Shown here piece after piece: positions 1 through 5,284 of a DNA stretch of 5,349 nt. How positions within the stretch are numbered: the stretch's first letter is position 1; every line of letters begins with the position of its first letter. The notes beneath the pieces are model-generated. The model had not been told where the DNA came from. It did not search any database and worked only from the letters and a program-made list of their open reading frames with translations. The DNA comes from an uncultured Litorilinea sp. (GTDB lineage Bacteria > Chloroflexota > Anaerolineae > Caldilineales > Caldilineaceae), in assembly GCA_946885925.1 (NCBI GenBank), contig CAMPHP010000291.1, forward strand, positions 1 through 5,349, given 5' to 3'. Position numbers and translations under genes: made by a program.

Positions 1-28
1 GCCTACGGCATGACGAACGCGCGGCTCT

Positions 29-108
29 GTCACCCTGGAAGGGTCTCTCTGCTCTCTGCCCTGCCGCGCTATCTAGAGAGATTGGCTATCCCCAGGGCGC
101 GGCATGAC
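29..108. repeat. Imperfect inverted-repeat segment, possible dispersed intergenic element
   Basis: The left arm starts GTCACCCTGG and runs into GGGTCTCTCT. The right arm, read on the opposite strand, starts GTCATGCCGCGCCCTGG and ends in AATCTCTCT. The two outer ends (GTCA, CCCTGG, TCTCTCT) therefore match as an inverted repeat with gaps. A 10-base direct repeat CGGCATGACG also occurs at 6-15 and 100-109, and ACCCT/AGGGT (32-36/40-44) can form a small stem. Segments of this kind, GTCA-xCCCTGx plus TCTCTCT arms, are known as short dispersed intergenic repeats in many bacterial genomes. Whether it is repeated elsewhere in this genome cannot be seen here. It lies just downstream of the lipoprotein gene and may also end its transcript. 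No gene is visible in 1-134. Confidence 0.35.
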
Positions 109-134
109 GGAAAGAAGTGGCAACCTGCGGTCAG

Positions 135-638
135 TTATGGCTCAAGGAATGTAACGCGCGAGTTAAACCCAATCGCAGTACGTTCGAGCAAGAAGGTGTA
201 ATCCTCTTGCTGGATGGTCAGCGGCAATTCGTAGGGTGCTTGTAGGGCTGTGCGTACTGATTCTGCATCGGAACCATACAATTCGATTGCCTGAATCACA
301 ATATCCGTTGTCTCGGAGAGGACAACCGTAGTTGCATTGTTATCAACGGTGAGTCCCCAAGCGGCTACGCCATCGGGGTAGATGTCTACTGTTACCGCAT
401 TGGGATCAGAAGGGCGTGCATAGCGCGTGCCCTCTTCCTCTATCTCTGTTCTAAACTCGTATTCATTGGTGGTAAGCCAGTCCAAGAATGCCGTATCCGT
501 GACCGGCGTTGGTTCAGGTGCAAGGGTGGCTGCTGGCGCAGTAGGTGGAGCAGAAGTGGGTGCGGGCGTAGGAGTGGCTTCTGACCGGCCACACGCAGTT
601 AAGACCACAAGAGCTATCAAGAATACAATACGTCGCAT
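135..638 (-). CDS. Small secreted lipoprotein of unknown function
   Basis: This encodes 167 residues. The N-terminus is Met-Arg-Arg followed by a hydrophobic stretch and the lipobox LTAC, with Cys16 as the predicted lipidated residue, so the mature protein should be anchored on the outer face of the cytoplasmic membrane. Residues 19-48 form a low-complexity Thr/Pro/Ala linker typical of surface proteins in Chloroflexota. Residues 49-167 look like a compact globular domain with acidic and aromatic patches (FLDWLTTNEYEF) and no motif I recognise. The start is well supported: AGGAGG (plus-strand CCTCCT, 644-649) sits 5-6 bases before ATG, and an extended -10 promoter lies about 40 bases upstream. 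The gene is transcribed alone. A function cannot be given; ligand-binding or envelope-associated roles are only guesses. Confidence 0.85.
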   Translation of the reverse strand: MRRIVFLIALVVLTACGRSEATPTPAPTSAPPTAPAATLAPEPTPVTDTAFLDWLTTNEYEFRTEIEEEGTRYARPSDPNAVTVDIYPDGVAAWGLTVDNNATTVVLSETTDIVIQAIELYGSDAESVRTALQAPYELPLTIQQEDYTFLLERTAIGFNSRVTFLEP

Positions 639-675
639 TGGTTCCTCCTGGCTGACTGTCTAGTAAGGAGATGCC

Positions 676-684
676 ATTATAGCA
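676..684 (-). promoter_or_regulatory. Extended -10 promoter of the lipoprotein gene
   Basis: On the minus strand the sequence reads TGC-TATAAT: a perfect -10 hexamer (plus-strand 676-681) preceded by the TGn extension (682-684). No good TTGACA-like element is found 16-18 bases upstream, which fits an extended -10 promoter that does not need one. Transcription would start near 668-670, giving a leader of about 30 bases before the ATG at 638. Confidence 0.55.
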
Positions 685-755
685 TGATGCGTGCTCGAGC
701 CTTATAGCGGGGTCTGTGGGTGAAACAGGTATGAACTGGCTTCTAGATGGCATTA

Positions 756-786
756 ACAAAGCCCAGAGGATGTGCCTGGGCTTTGT
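756..786 (-). terminator. Strong hairpin terminator downstream of the 84-residue gene
   Basis: ACAAAGCCCAG (756-766) pairs perfectly with CTGGGCTTTGT (776-786), an 11-bp stem with a 9-base loop. Read on the minus strand it begins about 48 bases after the stop codon of the gene ending at 835, and the 3' arm ends in TTTGTTAATG. The T-run is short, so termination may be partly factor-dependent. The A-rich and T-rich stem ends make it almost symmetric, but no plus-strand gene ends here. Confidence 0.6.
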
Positions 787-834
787 CGACCTGCATAATG
801 CACGACGGATTGCATGATAAATTGCGGTAGATGC

Positions 835-1089
835 TTAATGACTCTTGCGACCAACCACTCGGCACAGCGCAATGTCATCGGGCAGTACAATGCGAGCAAC
901 ACAACTCCAGAGAGAGTTGAGATTCCCCTGATAGATCTCCAGGACGTTCTCATCTGTGTTGAATACTGTCAGCACAGTGTTGCAGCCCTCAATGCCACAG
1001 ATACATTCCTGCACCTCACCCTTCACCAATGGTTCCCAACACAAATCACCAGAATTGGCATCTACCACTCCACCGGCCATATCGCTCAT
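835..1089 (-). CDS. Small cysteine-rich protein of unknown function
   Basis: This encodes 84 residues with six cysteines, at 17, 29, 31, 36, 63 and 76; C29-x-C31-x4-C36 is a compact cluster. There is no signal peptide or membrane segment, so the cysteines are likely in a reducing cytoplasm, where metal binding is possible but unproven. Residues 38-53 and 60-69 are hydrophobic and strand-like. The start is supported by GGAGGAGAGG ahead of ATG with suitable spacing. A strong hairpin follows the stop codon. A TATACT -10-like hexamer lies upstream on the minus strand (1177-1182) without a clear -35, so a separate promoter is possible. A longer plus-strand frame overlaps it but has no ribosome binding site. 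I do not recognise the family. Confidence 0.65.
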   Translation of the reverse strand: MSDMAGGVVDANSGDLCWEPLVKGEVQECICGIEGCNTVLTVFNTDENVLEIYQGNLNSLWSCVARIVLPDDIALCRVVGRKSH

Positions 1090-1323
1090 GATACCTCTCC
1101 TCCGGCTCAGACAAAAGGCTGCATAGACCCTATCCCCGCGGGAATATCCAATTCTCCCCGAAAATCAGGTTCACATAGTATACAGAGGGATTTGCGGCGG
1201 GGTACTGTTTACGTGCTGACAGTTAGGACAGCTAGCTGGTTGTTTAGAGAAGGCTACTTGTTGCGCAAGATCGCGAAGGAGAGATGCCACCCCGCGCAAT
1301 CACACACGAGATGGCAACATGCG
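1090..1323. other. Intergenic region with no convincing gene
   Basis: These 234 bases separate the response regulator from the six-cysteine gene. I see only weak signals: TTGCGC/GCGCAA (1261-1266/1294-1299) as a loose stem after the regulator stop codon, ACTGT/ACAGT (1204-1208/1219-1223) around a 10-base spacer, and the TATACT hexamer at 1177-1182 on the minus strand. None of them is strong enough to call a terminator or operator. Confidence 0.4.
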
Positions 1324-1758
1324 TTATTTGTCAGGGGGAAAGTCGACAATTCGCCAGTAGTTTCTCATCATAGCCGGTAGATCCAGAAACGCTTCTGCAC
1401 ATTGCGATTTGAGGAAGTATCCCGCCACATGAGCAGAATAAGCCGCAACGATGTCCTCCTCATTTTTCGAGGTGGTGAGGACAAAGACAATGCTGCGCTG
1501 TAATTCCTCATCTTGGCGGATAGCACGGAGAAATTCCAGTCCATTCATGCGCGGCATGTTGATGTCTAGCAATATAATATAGGGTCGCGGCAGGCGCGCG
1601 TAACCACCTTCGCCACGTAAGACGTTAAGCGCCTCGTATCCGTTTTCAACAATGGTAATGGGATTGCCGATTTTCAGTTTGCGGAAAGAACGTACCATCT
1701 GCTCTGCATCGATCTCGTCGTCTTCAACGAGCAAGACATGGACGGTTTGCCCTTGCAT
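1324..1758 (-). CDS. Single-domain CheY/Rcp1-like response regulator
   Basis: This is a 144-residue receiver domain with no output domain, so it should act by protein contact inside a phosphorelay. The landmarks are all present: acidic pocket Glu12-Asp13-Asp14 after the first strand (VLLVEDDEID), phospho-acceptor Asp65 in LLDINMPRMNG, switch Thr95 in VLTTS, and Lys117 in YFLKS. The spacings Asp65-Thr95 (30) and Thr95-Lys117 (22) equal those of CheY. The longer segment between the pocket and Asp65, plus LLDINMPRMNG and LTTS, is typical of Rcp1-like regulators that pair with phytochrome or hybrid kinases. Unusually, Lys117 is followed by Ser instead of the common Pro. GGAGG lies 6 bases before ATG. 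No kinase gene is in the window, so it is an orphan here, divergent from the LysM gene. Confidence 0.92.
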   Translation of the reverse strand: MQGQTVHVLLVEDDEIDAEQMVRSFRKLKIGNPITIVENGYEALNVLRGEGGYARLPRPYIILLDINMPRMNGLEFLRAIRQDEELQRSIVFVLTTSKNEEDIVAAYSAHVAGYFLKSQCAEAFLDLPAMMRNYWRIVDFPPDK

Positions 1759-2122
1759 ATGCGCCCTCCACGCTTCTTTTGTCTTTTACTTTTGTTGTAT
1801 TGACTGTTACGGGTGCGCCGTAGTCGTAGATACTCTATCTTGAGCATGCCTTATCTTGAGCATGCCTTATCTTGAGCATACCTGATCTTGAGTATATCTC
1901 TTTTGGGTATACGCATTGAGTATACGCACTAAATGGCTGAATCTAAAACTGCTCCCTCTGTGTAACGCCCATACACCGCTGCCTCTTGCAGACGCAATGC
2001 ACGCAAGCGTTACCTTCCCGATCCTTCATCGTCTATCCCTATAGGTAGTGTGGCGGAAGCTACCGCGTTCTAGCTCGCGCCATCGAATTGTAGGACGTGC
2101 AGACTGTTAAGGAGGGAAGGGA
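1759..2122. other. Divergent intergenic region between response regulator and LysM gene
   Basis: These 364 bases contain the upstream signals of two genes reading apart. Next to the regulator the transcribed leader is A-rich on the minus strand. The middle holds the 16-bp tandem repeats. Positions 1930-2108 show no gene and only a small stem, GGTAG/CTACC (2044-2048/2060-2064). AAGGAGG (2109-2115) is the ribosome binding site of the plus-strand gene. I could not find a confident -35/-10 pair in either direction; TTGAG and TATAC pieces recur in the repeats but at poor spacing. Confidence 0.6.
1836..1928. repeat. Array of 16-bp tandem repeats, decaying toward the LysM gene
   Basis: The unit TATCTTGAGCATGCCT occurs perfectly at 1836-1851 and 1852-1867, with one change at 1868-1883 and four changes at 1884-1899. 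Then comes a strongly diverged copy (1900-1915) and a 13-base partial copy TTGAGTATACGCA (1916-1928). The common core is TTGAG-[CT]-AT-[GA]-C. The 16-base period is about one and a half helical turns. The array lies in a divergent promoter region, so it could be a set of regulator binding sites or simply slippage-born repeats. There are no spacers, so this is not CRISPR. Confidence 0.85.
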
Positions 2123-3193
2123 ATGGATCGTTCTATGCGCATCTTCGTGCTCTTGCTGCTAGCAGGCATTTGGACCACGAGCCTCTTCAGCACAGCTTAC
2201 CCAGCAAGGGCGCAAGCGCTGGATAGAAACATTCATGTGGTGGAGCCAGGCGACACGTTGAACCAGATTGCCCGGCAGTATGGTACAGACACAGCGACGT
2301 TGCGCCAGCTAAACAACCTGGACAATGCTGATCTGCTTCAGGTAGGTCAGCAACTGCTGGTGGTAGAGGAAGGAAACCAGGACCGGCCTATAGATGAGGA
2401 GCAGTATGAGAGGCCAAACGGAAATCCATACGAGAATGAGGTTGAAAACCAGGAGCAGTGGGAAGCAGCCGAGTCTCAGCCCACGCTCCAAGTGCATATC
2501 GTTCAAGCGGGAGATGACCTGCGGAGTATCGCGGCGGCTTACCGAATCCCCCCTGCCGCCCTAGCGCGCGAGAACCACCTTAGTGCCCCGGTCGAGTTGG
2601 AGCCAGGTCAGAGGCTGCGCATCCCCCTGCCCGCTGGAGCTACCTCCTGGTCTCCCACAGCCAACCCCTTTGCGATAGAGCCTGATACGCAGGAGTCTGA
2701 CGTGTCAGAATCGTATCGCCGCCAAGGGGAGGCTTATGCGCCGGAATCTTATGCGCCGGAATCTTATGATCGATCTTATAGTCGAGAAGATACCCGCTTG
2801 CGAACTGAGGCTACGGGGGAGAAGTGGATTGACGTAGACCTGAGCGAGCAACGGTTAATTGCCTACCAAGGCGATACGCCCGTACGCGTCTTTCGCATCT
2901 CGTCGGGCAAATCCAGCACCCCAACCGTCACTGGCAGTTTCCGCATTTGGGCGAAGATCGATATGCAGGATATGTCCGGTGGCAGCCGAGAGGCAGGGAC
3001 TTACTACTATCAGCCTGACGTGCCCTGGGTGCAGTATTTCTATGAAGATTACGCCATTCACGGGGCCTACTGGCACAATAGCTTTGGGCGTCCTGTCGGT
3101 CAGGGGTGCATCAACATGCGCGTAGAAGAGGCACAGTGGCTCTATGAGTGGACAGAATCCGAACCCAGCGCACGCGTCGAGGTGCATGACTGA
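2123..3193 (+). CDS. Secreted L,D-transpeptidase-like enzyme with two LysM domains
   Basis: This encodes 356 residues. An N-terminal signal peptide (hydrophobic 7-25, likely cut after an Ala near 30-32) exports it. LysM 1 spans about 37-81 (HVVEPGDTL, QLNNL, VGQQLLV) and LysM 2 about 124-168 (HIVQAGDDL, EPGQRLRIP); these bind peptidoglycan glycan strands. An acidic Gln/Glu-rich linker (82-121) and a Ser/Tyr/Glu-rich linker (174-230) separate the domains. The YkuD catalytic domain occupies about 233-355, with His313 (AIHGAYWHNSFG) and the nucleophile Cys329 (GCINMR). The family forms 3-3 crosslinks in peptidoglycan through a cysteine acyl-enzyme, or attaches proteins to it. The usual S-H-G-C is G-Q-G-C here. 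AAGGAGG lies 7 bases before ATG, which favours this start over Met5. The gene stands alone. Confidence 0.92.
   Translation: MDRSMRIFVLLLLAGIWTTSLFSTAYPARAQALDRNIHVVEPGDTLNQIARQYGTDTATLRQLNNLDNADLLQVGQQLLVVEEGNQDRPIDEEQYERPNGNPYENEVENQEQWEAAESQPTLQVHIVQAGDDLRSIAAAYRIPPAALARENHLSAPVELEPGQRLRIPLPAGATSWSPTANPFAIEPDTQESDVSESYRRQGEAYAPESYAPESYDRSYSREDTRLRTEATGEKWIDVDLSEQRLIAYQGDTPVRVFRISSGKSSTPTVTGSFRIWAKIDMQDMSGGSREAGTYYYQPDVPWVQYFYEDYAIHGAYWHNSFGRPVGQGCINMRVEEAQWLYEWTESEPSARVEVHD
2735..2776 (+). repeat. 15-bp in-frame tandem repeat within the transpeptidase linker
   Basis: TATGCGCCGGAATCT occurs twice without change (2735-2749 and 2750-2764), followed by a shortened third copy TATGATCGATCT (2765-2776). 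It encodes the YAPES-YAPES-YDRS run in the linker between LysM 2 and the catalytic domain. The identity of the two copies at DNA level suggests recent expansion; the linker can change length by whole codons without frame loss. Confidence 0.8.
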
Positions 3194-3256
3194 AACACCA
3201 AAGACCCTCTCCCAAAGAGAATATAAAGGCAATAGGTGATTTTGGGTAACGGCAGC

Positions 3257-3310
3257 AGCGTCGCTAGACCACACCACCGCACAGAGGGGTGCAAGCGACG
3301 CTCGCACCCC
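3257..3310. other. Hairpin with loop complementary to an upstream segment (pseudoknot-capable)
   Basis: GGGGTGC (3286-3292) pairs with GCACCCC (3304-3310) across an 11-base loop. That loop contains AGCGACGCT (3294-3302), the exact reverse complement of AGCGTCGCT at 3257-3265. RNA of this stretch could thus form an H-type pseudoknot or switch between two stems. It sits in the 133-base convergent gap between the transpeptidase and the oxidoreductase. The simplest reading is a bidirectional transcription stop, but neither side has a real T-run next to the stem. Confidence 0.5.
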
Positions 3311-3326
3311 AGCGGTTGGATACCTT

Positions 3327-4364
3327 TTACTGCGCGCCGATCTCTTGACGCCAGCGGTCAAGGACGCGCATATTGCCCAGCGTGTCATCCCAACGCATGG
3401 CGGGAGCTTGCCGGTCGGCAATGTGCGCTGCCACCGTATCAGCTTCATAGGTAAACAAATCGCGGTCTACTTCCACCACAATCTGCTGCGCCGTTTGGCT
3501 GCCGCGCGGCGTCAGCTCGATAATTGTCGAGGGAAATTGTGTGTCCAGAGGCAATGGCTGCTTGGCAGAGCGCGCTGGTGAAGTAGGTAGCCACGGATTG
3601 GGAACGGAGATCATACCCTCATCCCCATAAACCGAAACCTGAACCGGCATCTGGCAGGCAACACCGCAGATGATTTCAGCAACAATATCGTTTTCAAATT
3701 GCAGAGTAGCCGCTGTGTAAAGATCGACACCTTCCGCGTGGACCTTGCCACATGCCTTTACCGCAACAGGGTCGCGACACGAAGGACCGCCAGCCGCACC
3801 CGCGATCAGCCGCGACATGGAAGCGGGATAGCAACCTACGTCAAGAATCCCGCCGCCACCCAACGCTTTGTTATAGGCGCGGCTCGAAGGGGAATAGGGG
3901 GTGTAATAGCTAAAAACCGAACGAATCATCCGTACTTCGCCAATGGCCCCTTCACGAATGAGTTCAGCAAGCTTTTGCGTCTGGGGATGGCAGCGGTACA
4001 TAAATGCTTCCATCAGAAAAACGTCATGCTTGGCAGCAGCATCGATCATCGCCGCTGCTTCTGCATAATTCATGCCAATCGGCTTCTCGACCAAAAGGTG
4101 CTTGCCAGCTTCGGCAGCTTTGATCGCCCATTCAGCGTGCAGGGGATGAATGGTGGAAATATAGATTACATCAATCTCTGGGTCCTGCAAGAGCGCTTCA
4201 TAGGTTGAATAGCGCTTGGCAATCGAAAAATCGTCGGCTAGTGCCTGCAACTTGTCTGGTGTCTGGCTGGCCACAGCAACAGCCTGCCCTGTTTTCGAGA
4301 AGCGTAGTGCGTTGCAGAATACGCGAGCAATGCCACCCGCGCCCATAATTCCCCAATTTAACAT
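3327..4364 (-). CDS. Gfo/Idh/MocA-family NAD(P)-dependent oxidoreductase
   Basis: This encodes 345 residues, the usual length for the family. An N-terminal Rossmann fold carries the nucleotide-binding motif GAGGIA (8-13, after WGIM). The family motif EKP (93-95) holds the lysine that contacts cofactor and substrate. MEAFMYRCHP (118-127) and GGGGILDVGCYP (169-180) resemble the dihydrodiol-dehydrogenase/glucose-fructose-oxidoreductase-like branch. The C-terminal sheet domain follows to the end. Enzymes of this family oxidise or reduce sugars, inositols and related polyols; the substrate cannot be told from sequence or neighbours. I chose ATG at 4362-4364: AAGGGG lies 7 bases before it, the Rossmann fold begins right after, and a promoter lies just upstream. 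A frame extension to a TTG at 4454 would run across that promoter. No export signal is seen. Confidence 0.93.
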   Translation of the reverse strand: MLNWGIMGAGGIARVFCNALRFSKTGQAVAVASQTPDKLQALADDFSIAKRYSTYEALLQDPEIDVIYISTIHPLHAEWAIKAAEAGKHLLVEKPIGMNYAEAAAMIDAAAKHDVFLMEAFMYRCHPQTQKLAELIREGAIGEVRMIRSVFSYYTPYSPSSRAYNKALGGGGILDVGCYPASMSRLIAGAAGGPSCRDPVAVKACGKVHAEGVDLYTAATLQFENDIVAEIICGVACQMPVQVSVYGDEGMISVPNPWLPTSPARSAKQPLPLDTQFPSTIIELTPRGSQTAQQIVVEVDRDLFTYEADTVAAHIADRQAPAMRWDDTLGNMRVLDRWRQEIGAQ

Positions 4365-4406
4365 TGCATTTCCCCTTACGTAGTTGATGATTTTGGCCTT
4401 GCCTTG

Positions 4407-4435
4407 ATTATATCCACAAAAGAGATTTCTCTCAT
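4407..4435 (-). promoter_or_regulatory. Sigma-70-type promoter of the oxidoreductase gene, with palindromic spacer
   Basis: On the minus strand, ATGAGA (4430-4435, four of six matches to TTGACA) is followed after 17 bases by a perfect TATAAT (4407-4412). Transcription would start near 4400, giving a leader of about 35 bases before ATG at 4364. The spacer overlaps a palindrome, AGAGA-TT-TCTCT (4421-4432), which is in the right place to be a repressor site, though that is inference. Confidence 0.6.
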
Positions 4436-4458
4436 GATCGCTCACATGCGCCAAGCAA

Positions 4459-4492
4459 AACGGCGAGGATGCACAGTCTGCTCCTCGCCGTT
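4459..4492 (-). terminator. Intrinsic terminator of the PEP-utilising gene
   Basis: AACGGCGAGGA pairs perfectly with TCCTCGCCGTT (4459-4469 and 4482-4492), an 11-bp GC-rich stem with a 12-base loop that may be shortened by an inner GCA/TGC pairing. On the minus strand the stem runs into TTTTGCTT. It starts 25 bases after the stop codon of the gene ending at 4517 and finishes about 24 bases before the -35 element of the next gene, insulating the two transcripts. Confidence 0.8.
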
Positions 4493-4516
4493 CTTACCCG
4501 ATTATTTTCCTACCTG

Positions 4517-5257
4517 CTAATTCAATATCTCCACATAGCCAAGACTGCCATTCACGCGGATCTGTTGGCCTGTCCGGATCTTTTTGGTTGCATCAAGCAC
4601 CGAGACAACCGCCGGAATACCATATTCGCGCGCAACGACAGAGCCATGCGTCATCAGCCCGCCGACTTCCATCACCAAACCAGCCGCGTTGATAAAGAGG
4701 GGTGTCCAGCCGGGATCAGTAAAGGGCGCAACCAGGATCTCGCCTGGGCTGAGCAGTTCGCGCTGGGGGTCGAGAATTACCTTGGCTATGCCTTCTACCG
4801 TGCCCGCAGATACAGGACTGCCAGCTAGCGCGCCTTCTGGTAAACCGGCGTGGTCGTGAGCGAGAGCAGGGATCTCGCCATCACTGGTGATGACCCGCGG
4901 CGGGATGATCTGCCAGAAGCGCGCATACTCCTGCCGCCGTATGTGGATGCGCTCGCGCACCTCTTGTGATGGGTTTTCAAGCGCGGCAATGAGTTCATGC
5001 CAATCGAGAAACCAGACATCCGTTACCTCATCAATTCGCCCCTGTTGTTGCAGGAGTGCAGCACTTTCTAAGATCACCCCGCGCACCAATCCGCGCAAGC
5101 GGATCAGCAAATACTTGGGATGTTCACGCACGGGGAGCAGGTTGTGTGCCACCCGCACCAGCCGCCGCACGAGCCGTGCGCGTATCGCTCCCAGTGGACC
5201 TAGCCTCGCCTCAACCACCAGCCCGGCACCATCGGCTGCGCCCACCGCGACTTGCAA
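4517..5257 (-). CDS. C-terminal part of a PEP-utilising enzyme (PEP synthase/rifampicin phosphotransferase-like), 5' end interrupted
   Basis: Numbered from a possible TTG start at 5257, this reads 246 residues. Residues 16-120 match the helical region before the swivelling domain (RARLVRRLVRVA, LREHPKYLL-like VREHPKYLLIR, DVWFLDWHEL). Residues 146-246 are the PEP-utiliser mobile domain: GSPVSAGTVEGIAKVI, FTDPGWTPLF, and the phosphohistidine motif GGLMTHGSVVAREYGIPAV with His204. In full-length relatives, roughly 800-900 residues, this histidine carries phosphate between the ATP-grasp domain and the substrate site. Here an in-frame TAG at 5282-5284 cuts the frame, and no ribosome binding site precedes any TTG or GTG start, so the true start is unclear. 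It is probably the tail of a disrupted gene, but a nonsense sequencing error or a free-standing domain remain possible. A strong terminator follows. Confidence 0.75.
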   Translation of the reverse strand: MQVAVGAADGAGLVVEARLGPLGAIRARLVRRLVRVAHNLLPVREHPKYLLIRLRGLVRGVILESAALLQQQGRIDEVTDVWFLDWHELIAALENPSQEVRERIHIRRQEYARFWQIIPPRVITSDGEIPALAHDHAGLPEGALAGSPVSAGTVEGIAKVILDPQRELLSPGEILVAPFTDPGWTPLFINAAGLVMEVGGLMTHGSVVAREYGIPAVVSVLDATKKIRTGQQIRVNGSLGYVEILN

Positions 5258-5272
5258 GCCATCGGCATCGCC
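5228..5272 (-). repeat. 30-bp-period in-frame repeat near the interrupted end of the PEP-utilising gene
   Basis: CCATCGGCTGCGCC (5229-5242) and CCATCGGCATCGCC (5259-5272) agree at 12 of 14 bases and are spaced exactly 30 bases apart. On the minus strand they encode GDADGLQVAV followed by GAADGAGLVV, an imperfect 10-residue duplication. Spacing by whole codons suggests this stretch was once translated in this frame. Confidence 0.5.
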
Positions 5273-5284
5273 TGGTACCTGCTA

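Noticed and set aside
814..1380. 188-codon plus-strand open frame
   Set aside because: It has no ribosome binding site before its ATG, overlaps the 84-residue gene and the end of the response regulator on the other strand, and its product has no recognisable domain.
1836..1928. CRISPR array
   Set aside because: The 16-bp units are directly adjacent with no unique spacers, and no cas gene is present.
3211..3246. CCCAAA/TTTGGG stem after the transpeptidase stop codon as a terminator
   Set aside because: It has only six mostly AT pairs around a 24-base loop with no T-run; too weak to call.
2855..3448. 197-codon minus-strand open frame
   Set aside because: It lies opposite the catalytic domain of the transpeptidase and runs into the oxidoreductase; both of those are supported by family motifs.
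4365..4454. N-terminal extension of the oxidoreductase to a TTG start
   Set aside because: The extension would add 30 residues before the Rossmann fold, has no ribosome binding site, and spans the promoter at 4407-4435.
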